This document shows, one piece after another, positions 11,401 to 19,424 of a stretch of DNA of 64,000 nt (position 1 is the first letter of the stretch; each line of letters begins with the position of its first letter). The notes beneath the pieces are model-generated. The model did no database searches and was not told the origin of the DNA. It was given only the letters and a program-made list of their open reading frames with translations. This DNA is from Nostoc sp. FACHB-280 (GTDB taxonomy: Bacteria > Cyanobacteriota > Cyanobacteriia > Cyanobacteriales > Nostocaceae): the NCBI RefSeq assembly GCF_014697615.1, contig NZ_JACJSD010000012.1, forward strand, positions 119,067-183,066, read 5' to 3'. The translations under genes were made by a program, and so were the position numbers.

Positions 11401-11421
11401 ATATCCAGGAATTGTCAACAT
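5464..11421 (-). CDS. HstK-type dual Ser/Thr and histidine kinase with AAA ATPase and two GAF domains
   Basis: This 1985-residue cytoplasmic signalling protein has a eukaryotic-type kinase at 1-275 (ATP lysine K36, catalytic loop HKDIKPSN at 130-137, DFS at 151-153), then a predicted ATPase with P-loop GFSGIGKT (331-338) and Walker B LVIFLDDLQW. A long helical TPR-like region follows, then GAF1 (about 1345-1505), GAF2 (about 1529-1690) and a histidine kinase with phospho-acceptor H1733 in GVAHEMNNPLGF, ADNGKGM and GTGLGLAIARQI. The order is that of the HstK family of Anabaena/Nostoc. GAF2 carries a DXCF motif (D1597-H-C1599-F) and a Cys-His pair (C1627-H1628) 28 residues later, the signature and spacing of DXCF cyanobacteriochromes such as TePixJ. 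It may therefore bind a bilin covalently and sense light. No response regulator lies next to it. Confidence 0.93.
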   Translation of the reverse strand: MLTIPGYQLSEVLYDGLRTLVYRGYREIDHKPVVVKLLKNPYPSFNELVQFRNQYTIAKNLHKPGIIETYSLEPYQNGYVIVMEDMGGISLKDYFTASKRQSAGFLQEFLEIVIALCSILDTLYRDGIIHKDIKPSNIVINPNTKQVKIIDFSIASLLPRETQTLINQHVLEGTLAYISPEQTGRMNRLIDYRTDFYSLGVTFYELLTGELPFKSNDIMELLHCHIAKIPPPLVNSAEIPQVVSEIVMKLMAKNAEDRYQSALGIKYDLENCLTQLHTTGKIESFKIAQRDVCDRFIIPEKLYGRELEVETLLTAFDRVANGATEIMLVAGFSGIGKTAVVNEVHKPIVRQRGYFIKGKFDQFNRNIPFSAFVQAFRDLMGQLLTESDEKIQQWQHKITEELKENAQVIIEVIPELELIIGKQAPALELSGSAAQNRFNLLFQKFIKLFSASEHPLVIFLDDLQWIDSASLKLMQSLMSEANPEYLLLIGAYRDNEVSAAHHLILALDEIAKNGTTINTVILKSLDELKLNQLVADSLICAETLALPISQLIYQKTQGNPFFATQFLKALHQDKLIYFNYEQGHWECDIAAINQRSLTNDVVEFMALQLQRLPETTQEILKLAACIGNQFDLATLAIVSQQSQPETATSLWSALKEGLILPQSDVYKFFIFSDHQNINQNNPEIITYKFLHDRIQQAAYSLIPEEDKQRTHLHIGQLLLNNTPKNQQEEKIFAIVNQLNWGINLLATAEQRDELAHLNLNAAQKAKASTAYSAAWEYCTFSLQLLPKNSWQYQYEFTLKVYETAIEAAYLSGNFSEMERLAEILLQQAQTILDTITVYEVKTQALMAQNQALVAIKMVLKVLQSLDVEFPENPTPNDIGVALQETQLAYQGKEIESLVNLPLMTDPLKLGILRLISSILPAAFLTSPILYLLLTFKEVKISVESGNHAISSHSYGCYAAILCGGMGDTDTGYKFGQLALDLLHKLNAKELQCKVHALFYGFIKHWQDALSTTLKPLREAYTVGLETGDFQFAGYAAVLSCNFAYLTGLDKELSELQQEGFAFHDSLHQVKQITSIYYLQMLQQALQDCQIGRSSSPYLQGEFFDEQTILPQYIESNDRLGLFYLHFHKLFLNYLLGDYHQAIVDAAATAQYLDGAVGFPYIPLFYFYDSLAHIAVYKEKPHLDLDELLKKIAENQQRMKTWADKAPMNYLHKFELVAAECHQLLNHHWEAIESYDRAIEGAKNNGYIREAALANELLAIFYLKLNKENAAQGYMQAAYYGYARWGAKAKTNDLEKRYPQLLKPIQQQQKLNFNPLETIATIAQTSTSNSTNITDVIDFASVLKAAQTISSTIELDELVASLTEIILENSGAKKAVLILPEENGIWQVKAITTINHQASSQGKIETRINSQTIKAYPEIPVKLINYVKHTQKTIVIDNCKTDIPGLIGEYMQTVKPASVLGMPIIYQGHLVGIVYLENKLTSGVFNSDRLKVIQMLSAQAAISLENARLYRESQEKAQLLQQTLQQQQTLFEVVTQIRQSLNLEAIFRAVTQNIRQILHTDRVGIYQFHRETNYEYGEFIAEDVLPSFTSALAVKVQDHCFGEQFATLYKQGRYCVIDDVNTDAVVDCHREILVRFQVKASLVVPIMQDDELWGLLCIHQCDRPRNWQSFEIQFAQQVGVQMGVAIKQADLLIETQKQATQLEQTLQHLQQTQLQLVQHEKMSALGNLVSGVAHEMNNPLGFISASLEQAKPMLKDIIQHLNMYQENSKPCNPNIIKHAKEIDLDYMLEDIPQMISAMILACDRLKNISTSLRTFSRADRDCKVLCNLHEGIDSTILILKHRLKANNQRPAIVVITDYGKLPNIECFPGQLNQVFMNILANAIDALDESNIGRDFAEIEAQPNQIKIKTSVVKQQVIISIADNGKGMTEQVKQKIFDHLFTTKAVGKGTGLGLAIARQIVEETHNGKLICNSVLGEGTEFILLIPV

Positions 11422-11909
<488 letters not shown>

Positions 11910-12516
11910 CCACTAAATAATGATTATAGCAGCTTTTTTTGGGTTATGCCAACGTAAAGTTAATCAGGAAGCGGGTTACAGCGTAGTTGATCTAACAGAA
12001 TCCTGCCGAGACAGCAAATGTGAAATGGCGATCGCCTTTCAAGAAAGAGAATTGGGATTTCTGAGATCAGGAATAATCTTCTTTCTAGAGCCGAAAATAT
12101 TAAAAAATAATGATATCTTAGCCATTTAGATTAAAAATAGTTGACACACATCTATCTTAGGATATAGTTTATTTAGCCAATACAGCTTGATAGTTGATTG
12201 CTTGCAATAGTGTGAAAACCACGTTGCTACTGAGTATTGTTTCAGTAAATCTATTAGGTGTACATATCCAACCAAAAAGTATGAGATTAAATTCGTAAAT
12301 CTCTGTCCATTTGTTTGGATACAATTCGCTCTGGCATAACAACGCTGTCTGTACCGCAGATATCGGTTTATTTTTATGCACCTATGTCAGCACTATCAAG
12401 TTCAAATTTATTATTACTGCATCAAAAAGTAGAAAAGTGCAGATCACCTACTAATAAATGTGGCGAGTTTTGTAACTACTTACGTTAAGTTTTGAAAATA
12501 CTTCGGAGTCATGAAC
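11910..12516. other. Gene-poor region between tRNA-Lys and the peroxidase pair
   Basis: No gene can be supported in about 600 bases. Two short frames (11920-12129 plus, 12169-12381 minus) have no ribosome-binding site or recognisable family. The end of the region carries a CGGAG ribosome-binding site for the next gene. Confidence 0.45.
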
Positions 12517-12969
12517 ATGAGTAATAAACCAGAACAAAGTCCATTAAGCTTTGTTGCTCCTATCAAAGCACCAGTAGCAGATAACTATAAAGCTCTAAAG
12601 AAAATTTTAGAATCTGGGACTTTTGGAGCAGCACTAGATCAAATTGGTACGGTACATTTTGGACGTTTTATGTTCCTCGAACCAGTTACACCAGAATCAG
12701 GAGAAGAGTATTATGCTAAATTCGCTCTCTTTACAGCCTATGACGGAAATTTTACAAAATACGTTGATGACTTTGTTGCAGTAGTTGGTGATTTTTTTAA
12801 TTTACTATTACAGCATTTAGAAGATGGAGATCAGGTAATACCAGTTCAAAAAAATGCTCAAGATTTTGCACAGTATGTACACAAATATGATCAGGAAGTC
12901 AAAGTCTGGTATAGTGCTTATCCGAATTTAAATGTAGTTGACATCCGTCAATTAGTAGCTCAATCATAA
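12517..12969 (+). CDS. Small conserved protein paired with DyP-type peroxidase
   Basis: The frame opens at ATG 12511, but the CGGAG ribosome-binding site sits only two bases from it. The second ATG (12517, 8 bases away) is the better start, giving 150 residues. There is no signal peptide or membrane segment. A central core (IGTVHFGRFMFLEP, then KFALFTAYDGNFTKYVDDF) looks like a small beta-alpha sandwich domain. I recall similar segments next to, or fused with, DyP-like peroxidases in other bacteria. That memory and the position 660 bases upstream of a peroxidase gene on the same strand are the only functional hints. It may help load or position substrate, but this is inference. Confidence 0.7.
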   Translation: MSNKPEQSPLSFVAPIKAPVADNYKALKKILESGTFGAALDQIGTVHFGRFMFLEPVTPESGEEYYAKFALFTAYDGNFTKYVDDFVAVVGDFFNLLLQHLEDGDQVIPVQKNAQDFAQYVHKYDQEVKVWYSAYPNLNVVDIRQLVAQS

Positions 12970-13304
12970 GATTATCGCTTTTATCACTGCCTTGTAGCTA
13001 AACCTAATTAAGCACAGATGAAGAATTAGCTACTAATAAAATCTTAAAAGAAGTTTTACTGTTTAAAAGTGTTCTAAAAAATAGCGTTGTATATTAGCGC
13101 AATTAGCTAGAATCTTTACCTAAAAACATTCTTTTAATATTTTATAGCAGAATCATCTATTAACGTGAAGAAGAAATTTAGATGAAGTTTAACACAAGGA
13201 AGTGATAATTTATGACCTGTAATACTAAGGGTATTACGGGTATTCGGGTTAGCTAAATATTAGAGGATGTTTTAAAAGTTCCATTGTTGGTAGCCAAACA
13301 TTTT
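12970..13304. other. Spacer after the small partner gene, no gene seen
   Basis: This is AT-rich sequence with no supported gene. It is followed by the inverted-repeat element at 13305-13427 and then about 200 further gene-free bases before the peroxidase start. The peroxidase promoter may lie in that last part. Confidence 0.45.
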
Positions 13305-13427
13305 AGATCCCCCTAAATCCCCCTTAAAAAGGGGAGCCACTGCGTTGGGCGGGTTCCCCGACTCCCTCAGTGGCGTGGACTTTAAGAGGCTTTTAGCCCA
13401 CCTTTTTAAGGGGGGTTGGGGGGATCT
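13305..13427. repeat. MITE-like element with long terminal inverted repeats
   Basis: The left end AGATCCCCCTAAATCCCCCT and the right end, which reads as its near-complement on the other strand, form imperfect terminal inverted repeats of about 27 bases around a GC-richer centre of about 65 bases. There is no open frame. A single arm of the same sequence lies at 41118-41146. The structure suits a non-autonomous mobile element or a folded intergenic repeat. Confidence 0.7.
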
Positions 13428-13633
13428 GTAAGTGCCGATATACACAACAAATCACTTTTAAAACAACTTCTTAAAAATATAGGAATAAGTTTTGATTACT
13501 GAATCTATTTGTGTACACAGGGAAGAGGGAGTAGGAAAGAAGCTTAATCTGGGTATACTGATTTTTTAGAAATCAAATATGAGTCCTATAGTAACATATT
13601 TCTCTTTGACATCAAACAAGAATAAGAGTTGAT

Positions 13634-15034
13634 ATGACAATTAGTAAAAATCAAACACAGCTTGATTTCAGTGATATACAAGGTTATATCGTCCGTGGCT
13701 ATAACATGGATTTTGCCAGACATTTTGTCCTTCAGGTTCAAGATGCAAAAGCTGCCAAAAAATTTATTGGTAACTTAGTAAATGGTAATGAATCAATTCC
13801 CCAAATCACTACTGCTGCATTGTGGGATGTAAAACCGAGTTACTGCCTGAATATTGGGTTTACTTTTGAGGGTTTAAAATCACTGCAATTTGGAAATGTT
13901 GATCAATCTTTTTCAGACAAGTATTACCTTTCCTTTAAAAAAGGTGCTAATCATCCAGAAATAGCAAATAAATTAGGCGATGTTGGAGACAGTTCTCCTG
14001 AAAATTGGAAAGGTGGATTAGGAACATCTAATACTCATATTTTGCTATCCCTCTATGCTCAAGATAGTGAAGTGTTAGAGAAGCAATCCGATCAACTGCG
14101 AATACTTTTTCAGGAAGAACAAGCATTGAAAGAATTATCTTGCTTGGATGGAGCTAAACTTCCCGATGAGCAAGGCAAACCTAGCGATATCATTCACTTT
14201 GGTTACAACGATGGAATTTCTCAACCAAAAATAGAAGGGGTTCCATCAAAGGCTGGACTTCCAGCATCTCTCGATCCTCAACCAGCGATTCCTGCTTATG
14301 ACTTTATCCTACTAGATGAACCAAAAGCTCCTTACTACGTACCAACTCCTGATAAGTTGGGTTTAAATGGTAGTTTTGCTGCTTTTCGAGTGATGGAACA
14401 GGATGTAGCTGGATTTGAAAAGTTCCTTCAAGAGCAAAAAGATAAAATTGAGCCAGAAAAACTAGCAGCTAAAATGTGTGGTCGATGGCGCAATGGTGTC
14501 CCGCTAGTCCTTTCTCCAGATGCTGACCAACTTTCACCCCCCGAAAAACCAATTACTTACGAACAATTCAATAATTTTAACTATCGTCAGGAAGACCCAC
14601 AAGGATATAAATGTCCCATTGGTTCACACATACGGCGCACAAATCCCCGTGATGCGAATATACAAGGGGTAACAAAAATTCACCGACTCCTCCGTAGAGG
14701 AATGCCTTATGGGCCTGCTTATAATCCTAATTGTCCTAATGATGGTCAAGAAAGGGGATTACTAGGACTATTCATTTGTGTGAGCCTAGAGCGCCAATTT
14801 GAATTTGTCATGGAAGAGTGGGTGAATAAAGGAAGTTTTGCTGCTCTACCTAAAAATGCCCAAGATCCCCTGCTTGGTGTTAATGACAGTAATCAAAGTC
14901 AATTCGATATTCCTGTCTCCCCCGACCAACCTTCTATCAAGCTGACTAGTTTTGAGCGATTTGTTAAAACTAAAGGTGGAGCTTACTGTTTTTTACCTAG
15001 TATTACCGCCTTGAAATATATAGCTAGTAATTGA
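13634..15034 (+). CDS. DyP-type (dye-decolourising) heme peroxidase
   Basis: This 466-residue protein belongs to the DyP family, cytoplasmic or exported heme peroxidases that oxidise dyes and other bulky substrates with hydrogen peroxide. The family motif GxxDG appears as GYNDG at 190-194, with D193 the distal acid. The likely proximal heme ligand is H332 in CPIGSHIRRTNPRD. A distal arginine candidate is R354 or R355 in RLLRRGMPYG. The length and these motifs fit the longer DyP classes. No Tat or Sec signal is present and no encapsulin gene is adjacent. It follows the small partner gene on the same strand, separated by a repeat element, so each may have its own promoter. Confidence 0.9.
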   Translation: MTISKNQTQLDFSDIQGYIVRGYNMDFARHFVLQVQDAKAAKKFIGNLVNGNESIPQITTAALWDVKPSYCLNIGFTFEGLKSLQFGNVDQSFSDKYYLSFKKGANHPEIANKLGDVGDSSPENWKGGLGTSNTHILLSLYAQDSEVLEKQSDQLRILFQEEQALKELSCLDGAKLPDEQGKPSDIIHFGYNDGISQPKIEGVPSKAGLPASLDPQPAIPAYDFILLDEPKAPYYVPTPDKLGLNGSFAAFRVMEQDVAGFEKFLQEQKDKIEPEKLAAKMCGRWRNGVPLVLSPDADQLSPPEKPITYEQFNNFNYRQEDPQGYKCPIGSHIRRTNPRDANIQGVTKIHRLLRRGMPYGPAYNPNCPNDGQERGLLGLFICVSLERQFEFVMEEWVNKGSFAALPKNAQDPLLGVNDSNQSQFDIPVSPDQPSIKLTSFERFVKTKGGAYCFLPSITALKYIASN

Positions 15035-15057
15035 TGAGTAATGAGTAATGAGTAAAT

Positions 15058-15172
15058 AGGACTGACGCAAAATTATGAGAAAACGTAGACGCGCTCTTTG
15101 GCTACTCTTACGAGAACGCCTAACGGTGAACACGAAGTTATAAGAGTTTGAGAGAGTTCGTGCGTAAGTCCT
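15058..15172. repeat. Short element with ACTTACGCA-type ends
   Basis: The ends AGGACTGACGCA (15058-15069) and TGCGTAAGTCCT (15161-15172) are inverted repeats with 11 of 12 bases matching. The interior contains the phrase CACGAAGTTATAAGAGTTTG, which recurs in the element near 42742-42900. The outer flanks are runs of TGAGTAAT-like short repeats in opposite orientation (15033-15056 and 15180-15230). Confidence 0.65.
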
Positions 15173-15212
15173 AGTAAATACTCATAACTCATTACTTATT
15201 ACTCATAACTCA

Positions 15213-17456
15213 TTACTCATTACTCATTCCAAAACTGGGCAATGTAATGATGAAGGTGGTTTGGCGATTTGCACTCTCTACTGTGATTGCACCGCCTAGA
15301 TGCTTGACCATCTTCTGCACTAAAGCCATCTCTAAGCCTGTACCACTATATGTCCAGGGGTCATTTTTCATGAGGCGATGGAATGGTTCAAAAATCCGGG
15401 GTATTTCACTGGCGGGAATTTCTAAGCCGGAGTTGCAAATCTTCAGTTGCACCGCATCAACTGTAAAGTCAGCCGACACGGTGATGATTTCACCTGATGG
15501 GGTATTTTTGCAAGCATAGCTTAAAAGTTCGGTGACGATTCTTTCTAAATCAGTGATATCTGTTTCGAGGGGCGGGAGTTGATGATTAATATTGAGGTGT
15601 AATTTTTGTTTTTGGCAATGGGAAAGGTCTCGAAAGGACTCAACAATGGGTGGTAGCCATGTTTGTAAGTCAATGGTGATTAACGTGGGAGTGTTTGGTT
15701 CGGCTTCGAGGTAAGAAAGCTGCATTAAATCGTTGATTAACTTACTTTCGCGTCCACATTCGTTTTGCAAAATTTGCAACAGTTGGGGGACAATTTCAAT
15801 ATCTAAGATGCCTTCTGGGGTGAGGACACTTTCGAGGGTTTGGGCGGCGAGGCTAATGCTGGTTATGGGTGTGCGTAGTTCGTGGGAGAGGGTTCTTAAG
15901 AATTCGTTTTTGCGGCGTTCTTGCTGTTCTAATGTTTGCACTTGTGCTTGAGTGGTGGATGCTGTTTTGGCCTGGCGAAGGGCGATCGCACATTCATTGG
16001 CTACCTGTTGTACTAAACTAATTTCAAAGTCATCAAACATTTCTTGGTTTGGCCGATGCAACCATAAGTTACCCAAAATACCTTGGTCATCAAAAATTGG
16101 ACAAGCTAACTGAGTTAAAACCCTCAGTTGTGGGTGCCATCCGGGAACAATTTCTAAAGATTGCCAATGTTGTTTAGCTAACAATGGTTGATACACTTCT
16201 GGCAAGTCTGCAACTTGGCGGGTTACTCCTTGATATTTTGGGGTGGTAGTTGTGTATTCATAGATAACTGTTGTTTCACTCCCACCAGCATTGTAAGTTT
16301 CCAGGTAACAAGACTGGAGTTGAAATAACTGAGTTAGTTCTTGAGTGGCTGTTTGCATTACCTGGTTCGCAGATTGATGGTCGCGGATTTGTTCGGTAAT
16401 GTGACACACTAATGTTTGAAAGTTATTTGCTTGCTGTTTTTGCAGTTCTAGTTGGGTTTGCAAATGCTGTACTTGTTCTTGCAATTTGGCTTGGTGAACT
16501 GCGATACCAATTTGGGTAGCTAGTTGTTTGAGTAAGTCAATTTCGATTTCTTGCCATTGATGGGGTTGATGACAATGTTGGGCAGTAATTAACCCCCAAA
16601 GCTTTTGCTGTGACCAAATCGGCACAACCAAATTCGCCCTGACAGGCCAAGATTCCAGCAACTTAACTTGGTCAGGATGTAACCCTGCTGTGTAAATATC
16701 TTCAATAATTTGAATGCAACCGCGTCCACTGCGTTCTTGATATTTGCCAATTAAGCTAGGATCGGGGAATTTCTGCCCTAAACAAGAATTGGTGGTGACT
16801 GTCGATTCTGCAATGACTACGCCAGTTTCATCAGGCTGTATGGCATAAACCAAAATGCGATCGCACCCTAAACAATGCCGCACTTCTTTCACAAGTTGAT
16901 GCAGCAATGTATCTAAGTCTAACGATTCTCGAATCCATTGAGCGATCGCTTCTAGGAGTTGTTCTTGCGCCGTTTGAATTTCTTTTGCTTGGGCTACCTG
17001 TTTCACTGGCGTGATATTACTACTTGTGCCAATCAATCGATAAATGCGAGAGTTTGCATCTCGCAATGGTGTTAATGTGGTACTCCACCAAGTCGCCACT
17101 CCTTGAAATTGCAAGCATTGTTCGTAGGAAATGGTTTTACCAAACCGCACGCAGTCAGCATAATGCTGACGCACATTTACCGCATCATCAGGCGAGAGGA
17201 TATCTTCTGGTTTTTTCCCCTTCAGATTCTCAGAACTAATGCCAATCCATCGTTCATGGGTGGGGTTTAAGGCTACGTAGCGAAAATCTCCATCTTCTAA
17301 AACATCCACAATAAATATAGATGTCTGCACAGAATTATAGATGCTCAGTAAAAACTGTTCACTACCACTGTGTTTCGCTAATTCTGGATCAAAGAGAATT
17401 TGAGAATGCAATTGTTGTTTCAACTCAACGGTTGATTCACCCGGATTTATATTCAT
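15213..17456 (-). CDS. PAS-GAF-GAF sensor histidine kinase
   Basis: The ATG at 17454-17456 with an upstream AGGGA is preferred. An in-frame TTG 42 bases upstream is possible but weak. The 747-residue product has a PAS domain (about 30-155), GAF1 (about 170-325), a coiled coil, GAF2 (about 350-495) and a histidine kinase with H525 in LSHELRTP and the nucleotide-binding SGTGLEMAL. There are no membrane segments. GAF1 closely resembles cyanobacteriochrome GAF domains (DIYTAGL, VRANLVVPI, LWGLITAQHC) but has D232-P-S-L where a DXCF motif would be and D262-Q263 in place of the bilin-binding Cys-His. It therefore probably binds no bilin covalently. No response regulator is adjacent, so its partner is unknown. 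Confidence 0.92.
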   Translation of the reverse strand: MNINPGESTVELKQQLHSQILFDPELAKHSGSEQFLLSIYNSVQTSIFIVDVLEDGDFRYVALNPTHERWIGISSENLKGKKPEDILSPDDAVNVRQHYADCVRFGKTISYEQCLQFQGVATWWSTTLTPLRDANSRIYRLIGTSSNITPVKQVAQAKEIQTAQEQLLEAIAQWIRESLDLDTLLHQLVKEVRHCLGCDRILVYAIQPDETGVVIAESTVTTNSCLGQKFPDPSLIGKYQERSGRGCIQIIEDIYTAGLHPDQVKLLESWPVRANLVVPIWSQQKLWGLITAQHCHQPHQWQEIEIDLLKQLATQIGIAVHQAKLQEQVQHLQTQLELQKQQANNFQTLVCHITEQIRDHQSANQVMQTATQELTQLFQLQSCYLETYNAGGSETTVIYEYTTTTPKYQGVTRQVADLPEVYQPLLAKQHWQSLEIVPGWHPQLRVLTQLACPIFDDQGILGNLWLHRPNQEMFDDFEISLVQQVANECAIALRQAKTASTTQAQVQTLEQQERRKNEFLRTLSHELRTPITSISLAAQTLESVLTPEGILDIEIVPQLLQILQNECGRESKLINDLMQLSYLEAEPNTPTLITIDLQTWLPPIVESFRDLSHCQKQKLHLNINHQLPPLETDITDLERIVTELLSYACKNTPSGEIITVSADFTVDAVQLKICNSGLEIPASEIPRIFEPFHRLMKNDPWTYSGTGLEMALVQKMVKHLGGAITVESANRQTTFIITLPSFGMSNE

Positions 17457-17856
17457 GGGAGAGTCCCTGTCTGCTATTAATGACTCCTTTAAGCGCAACC
17501 CCTGATGATGCTAAGTGATGAAAAATGCTTTTTTGCGCTTACAGCAAAGCATTGTCTGTCTTTGCTCAACTGATTTTTGGATCTTTTTCTATTCTTATCA
17601 GAAATATCGGAAACTTAATAGCAGTCAACTCAACAAATATATCTCCTTGAAGATCAGAGTGCATTTGCAATCAGATGCAAATTTATTAGTCATTTTTTAT
17701 TAAGAATGATTTAAGATTGTTGCATATATCTAAGTATACTCAAAAGCAATATTTGCCAAAAATTACATTTCTTAATATTATTTTAATGCGGAGTGCTATT
17801 AACAGCATAATAACAAAATATTGCATGATAATTTTGACTGTAGGAGAAATGATAAA
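17457..17856. other. AT-rich spacer, no gene seen
   Basis: About 400 bases upstream of the histidine kinase hold no supported gene. A 62-codon plus-strand frame at 17515-17703 is low-complexity and lacks a ribosome-binding site. Confidence 0.5.
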
Positions 17857-18426
17857 TTATCGCAATAGTCGGTAAGCATTGATCCCTGTGAAGATGGCGA
17901 CAACAATCCAAGCAATAGCTAAACCAACAACTTCACCTAAAAACAACCGCGTTAACCGGAGTAAAACTATTCCCACAATTGCGCCAATGGGTACAGCCAT
18001 CGCCCAAGCGATCGCACTCACAAATATCCATTGCCATGACAAAGCTACAGACTTGGGAATCGCTGTCCACTGTGCGGAACCAATAATCAAACCCGCAACA
18101 GCACCTAAATTTGTCCCCCAAAATATTCTCAGGGGTAAAGTTGCTGTATTGGGGACAATCCAACCCACCGCACCCACACCAATAGCCGTGATGATTGCCC
18201 AAGCCAACAAAGTCGCTAACACCCAGCGCCCAGATAAAATTTGATGGCGGATGAGTAAACTTTGGGGAAATGCGATCGCCAAACCACCCAAAGAAGCCTG
18301 CGCCACCCCCACATCTGGCTTTTCCCCGACTTCAATCCAGCACAAACTGATCAAAAAACCACCCAAAGTTGCGATCGCCCACTGCAAGATAAAACCAACT
18401 TGACTTTTAGTAGATGTGAAGAACAT
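17857..18426 (-). CDS. Small polytopic membrane protein of unknown function
   Basis: This 189-residue, very hydrophobic protein shows about five membrane segments (near 12-32, 42-58, 68-92, 101-118 and 132-185, the last probably two helices). Glycine- and alanine-rich helices containing WA and WT motifs suggest tight helix packing. The ATG start has a GAGAAG ribosome-binding site. I do not recognise a named family. Similar glycine-rich membrane proteins of unknown role are common in filamentous cyanobacteria. It stands alone between a histidine kinase and the CHAT-CHASE2 cassette, with a 224-base gap before the latter. Confidence 0.75.
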   Translation of the reverse strand: MFFTSTKSQVGFILQWAIATLGGFLISLCWIEVGEKPDVGVAQASLGGLAIAFPQSLLIRHQILSGRWVLATLLAWAIITAIGVGAVGWIVPNTATLPLRIFWGTNLGAVAGLIIGSAQWTAIPKSVALSWQWIFVSAIAWAMAVPIGAIVGIVLLRLTRLFLGEVVGLAIAWIVVAIFTGINAYRLLR

Positions 18427-18650
18427 GAACTTCTCGCCAGTAAAGCATGGTAGAGATTACTATACAGCGCGAGAAAAATCAAAAAAGTTCAAAATGTTAA
18501 AAGGAAGCAGGGAGCAGAGATAGGAATAACGGGGAGAAGGTAGAAGGGATATAGAGGTGTAATGATGTATGTATCTAAAACCCTTAAACCCCCACACCCT
18601 TACACCCTTACACCCAGTCTCCACAGAAAATATTTGTGCGTAAGTCCTAC

Positions 18651-19424
18651 CTAATTACAACATGAAACAATCGGCTTGTTAGCAATCTCTTTTAAACCAA
18701 CATCTCCTAGTAATTTCTGCCAATCTTGCATCAAAGTTTTGCTTTGGGGATTACGGCGGCGGAGTTGGGCTAATTGGGTTAAAGCATCGTACCAAATGCC
18801 TTTTTGAGCATACAAAATAACTTGCTGGCGATTCGCTGAAGGAGTATGTTGAAATTTGACTCGTTGAATCCAGCCATTGACATTGATTGATTCATTGTCA
18901 CCCTGACAATTGATATTTAGAGATAAATACCAATGATAGTTTTTATCTGGTTCGAGTTTAACTGTGGATGGCAGACTGAGAGCGATCGCACCCGGTGTTT
19001 CCTTAACAGTGAAAGTTCTTTGATAAATTTGCTTGTAATTTCGCTGTTCGCGGCTAGTTTCGTCCCATAATTCTAATTCAGCCCCCTGAATATCTTTGGC
19101 CTGGTAAGGAACATAAAACCAGAGTGTCGGAGAGGCGCTAACAGTTAAGCCCCAAACATGGCTCATTTTTGGTTCTGATTCCACAGCCGGTACTAAAGCG
19201 GTGAGACGTTCTTTAATATCTAAGGCGGCGCAATTGCGACCGTCACGAGTTCCGCCACCTTGGCGATTTCCCGGTGCGCCTCTGGATGATAGGGGTGGTT
19301 GATTAAAAATTACCGACGAAATTCTAGAGGGTGTTGACTGGGACTGCTTGATAGAGGATGAATAAACTTCTCCCTGATTCACAGCTAAAACCCATACCAA
19401 ACCTAATCCTATCAACCGCATCAT
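18651..19424 (-). CDS. DUF928 family secreted protein
   Basis: This 257-residue protein has an N-terminal hydrophobic segment (RLIGLGLVWVLAVNQ) that is probably a signal peptide, a basic glycine-rich stretch, and a DUF928 domain from about residue 88 (LTALVPAVES, GLTVSASPTLWFYVPYQ). The domain is a beta-rich fold of unknown function found mainly in cyanobacteria. The start codon overlaps the stop of the upstream CHAT-CHASE2 gene by 4 bases, so the two are translationally coupled. That coupling and its likely periplasmic location suggest it works with the extracellular CHASE2 domain of its neighbour, which is inference. Confidence 0.85.
   Translation of the reverse strand: MMRLIGLGLVWVLAVNQGEVYSSSIKQSQSTPSRISSVIFNQPPLSSRGAPGNRQGGGTRDGRNCAALDIKERLTALVPAVESEPKMSHVWGLTVSASPTLWFYVPYQAKDIQGAELELWDETSREQRNYKQIYQRTFTVKETPGAIALSLPSTVKLEPDKNYHWYLSLNINCQGDNESINVNGWIQRVKFQHTPSANRQQVILYAQKGIWYDALTQLAQLRRRNPQSKTLMQDWQKLLGDVGLKEIANKPIVSCCN

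Noticed and set aside
12169..12381. 70-residue minus-strand protein
   Set aside because: No similarity recognised and no ribosome-binding site; the region looks non-coding.
17879..18244. 121-residue plus-strand ORF
   Set aside because: It is antisense to the 189-residue membrane protein, whose composition and start site are convincing.
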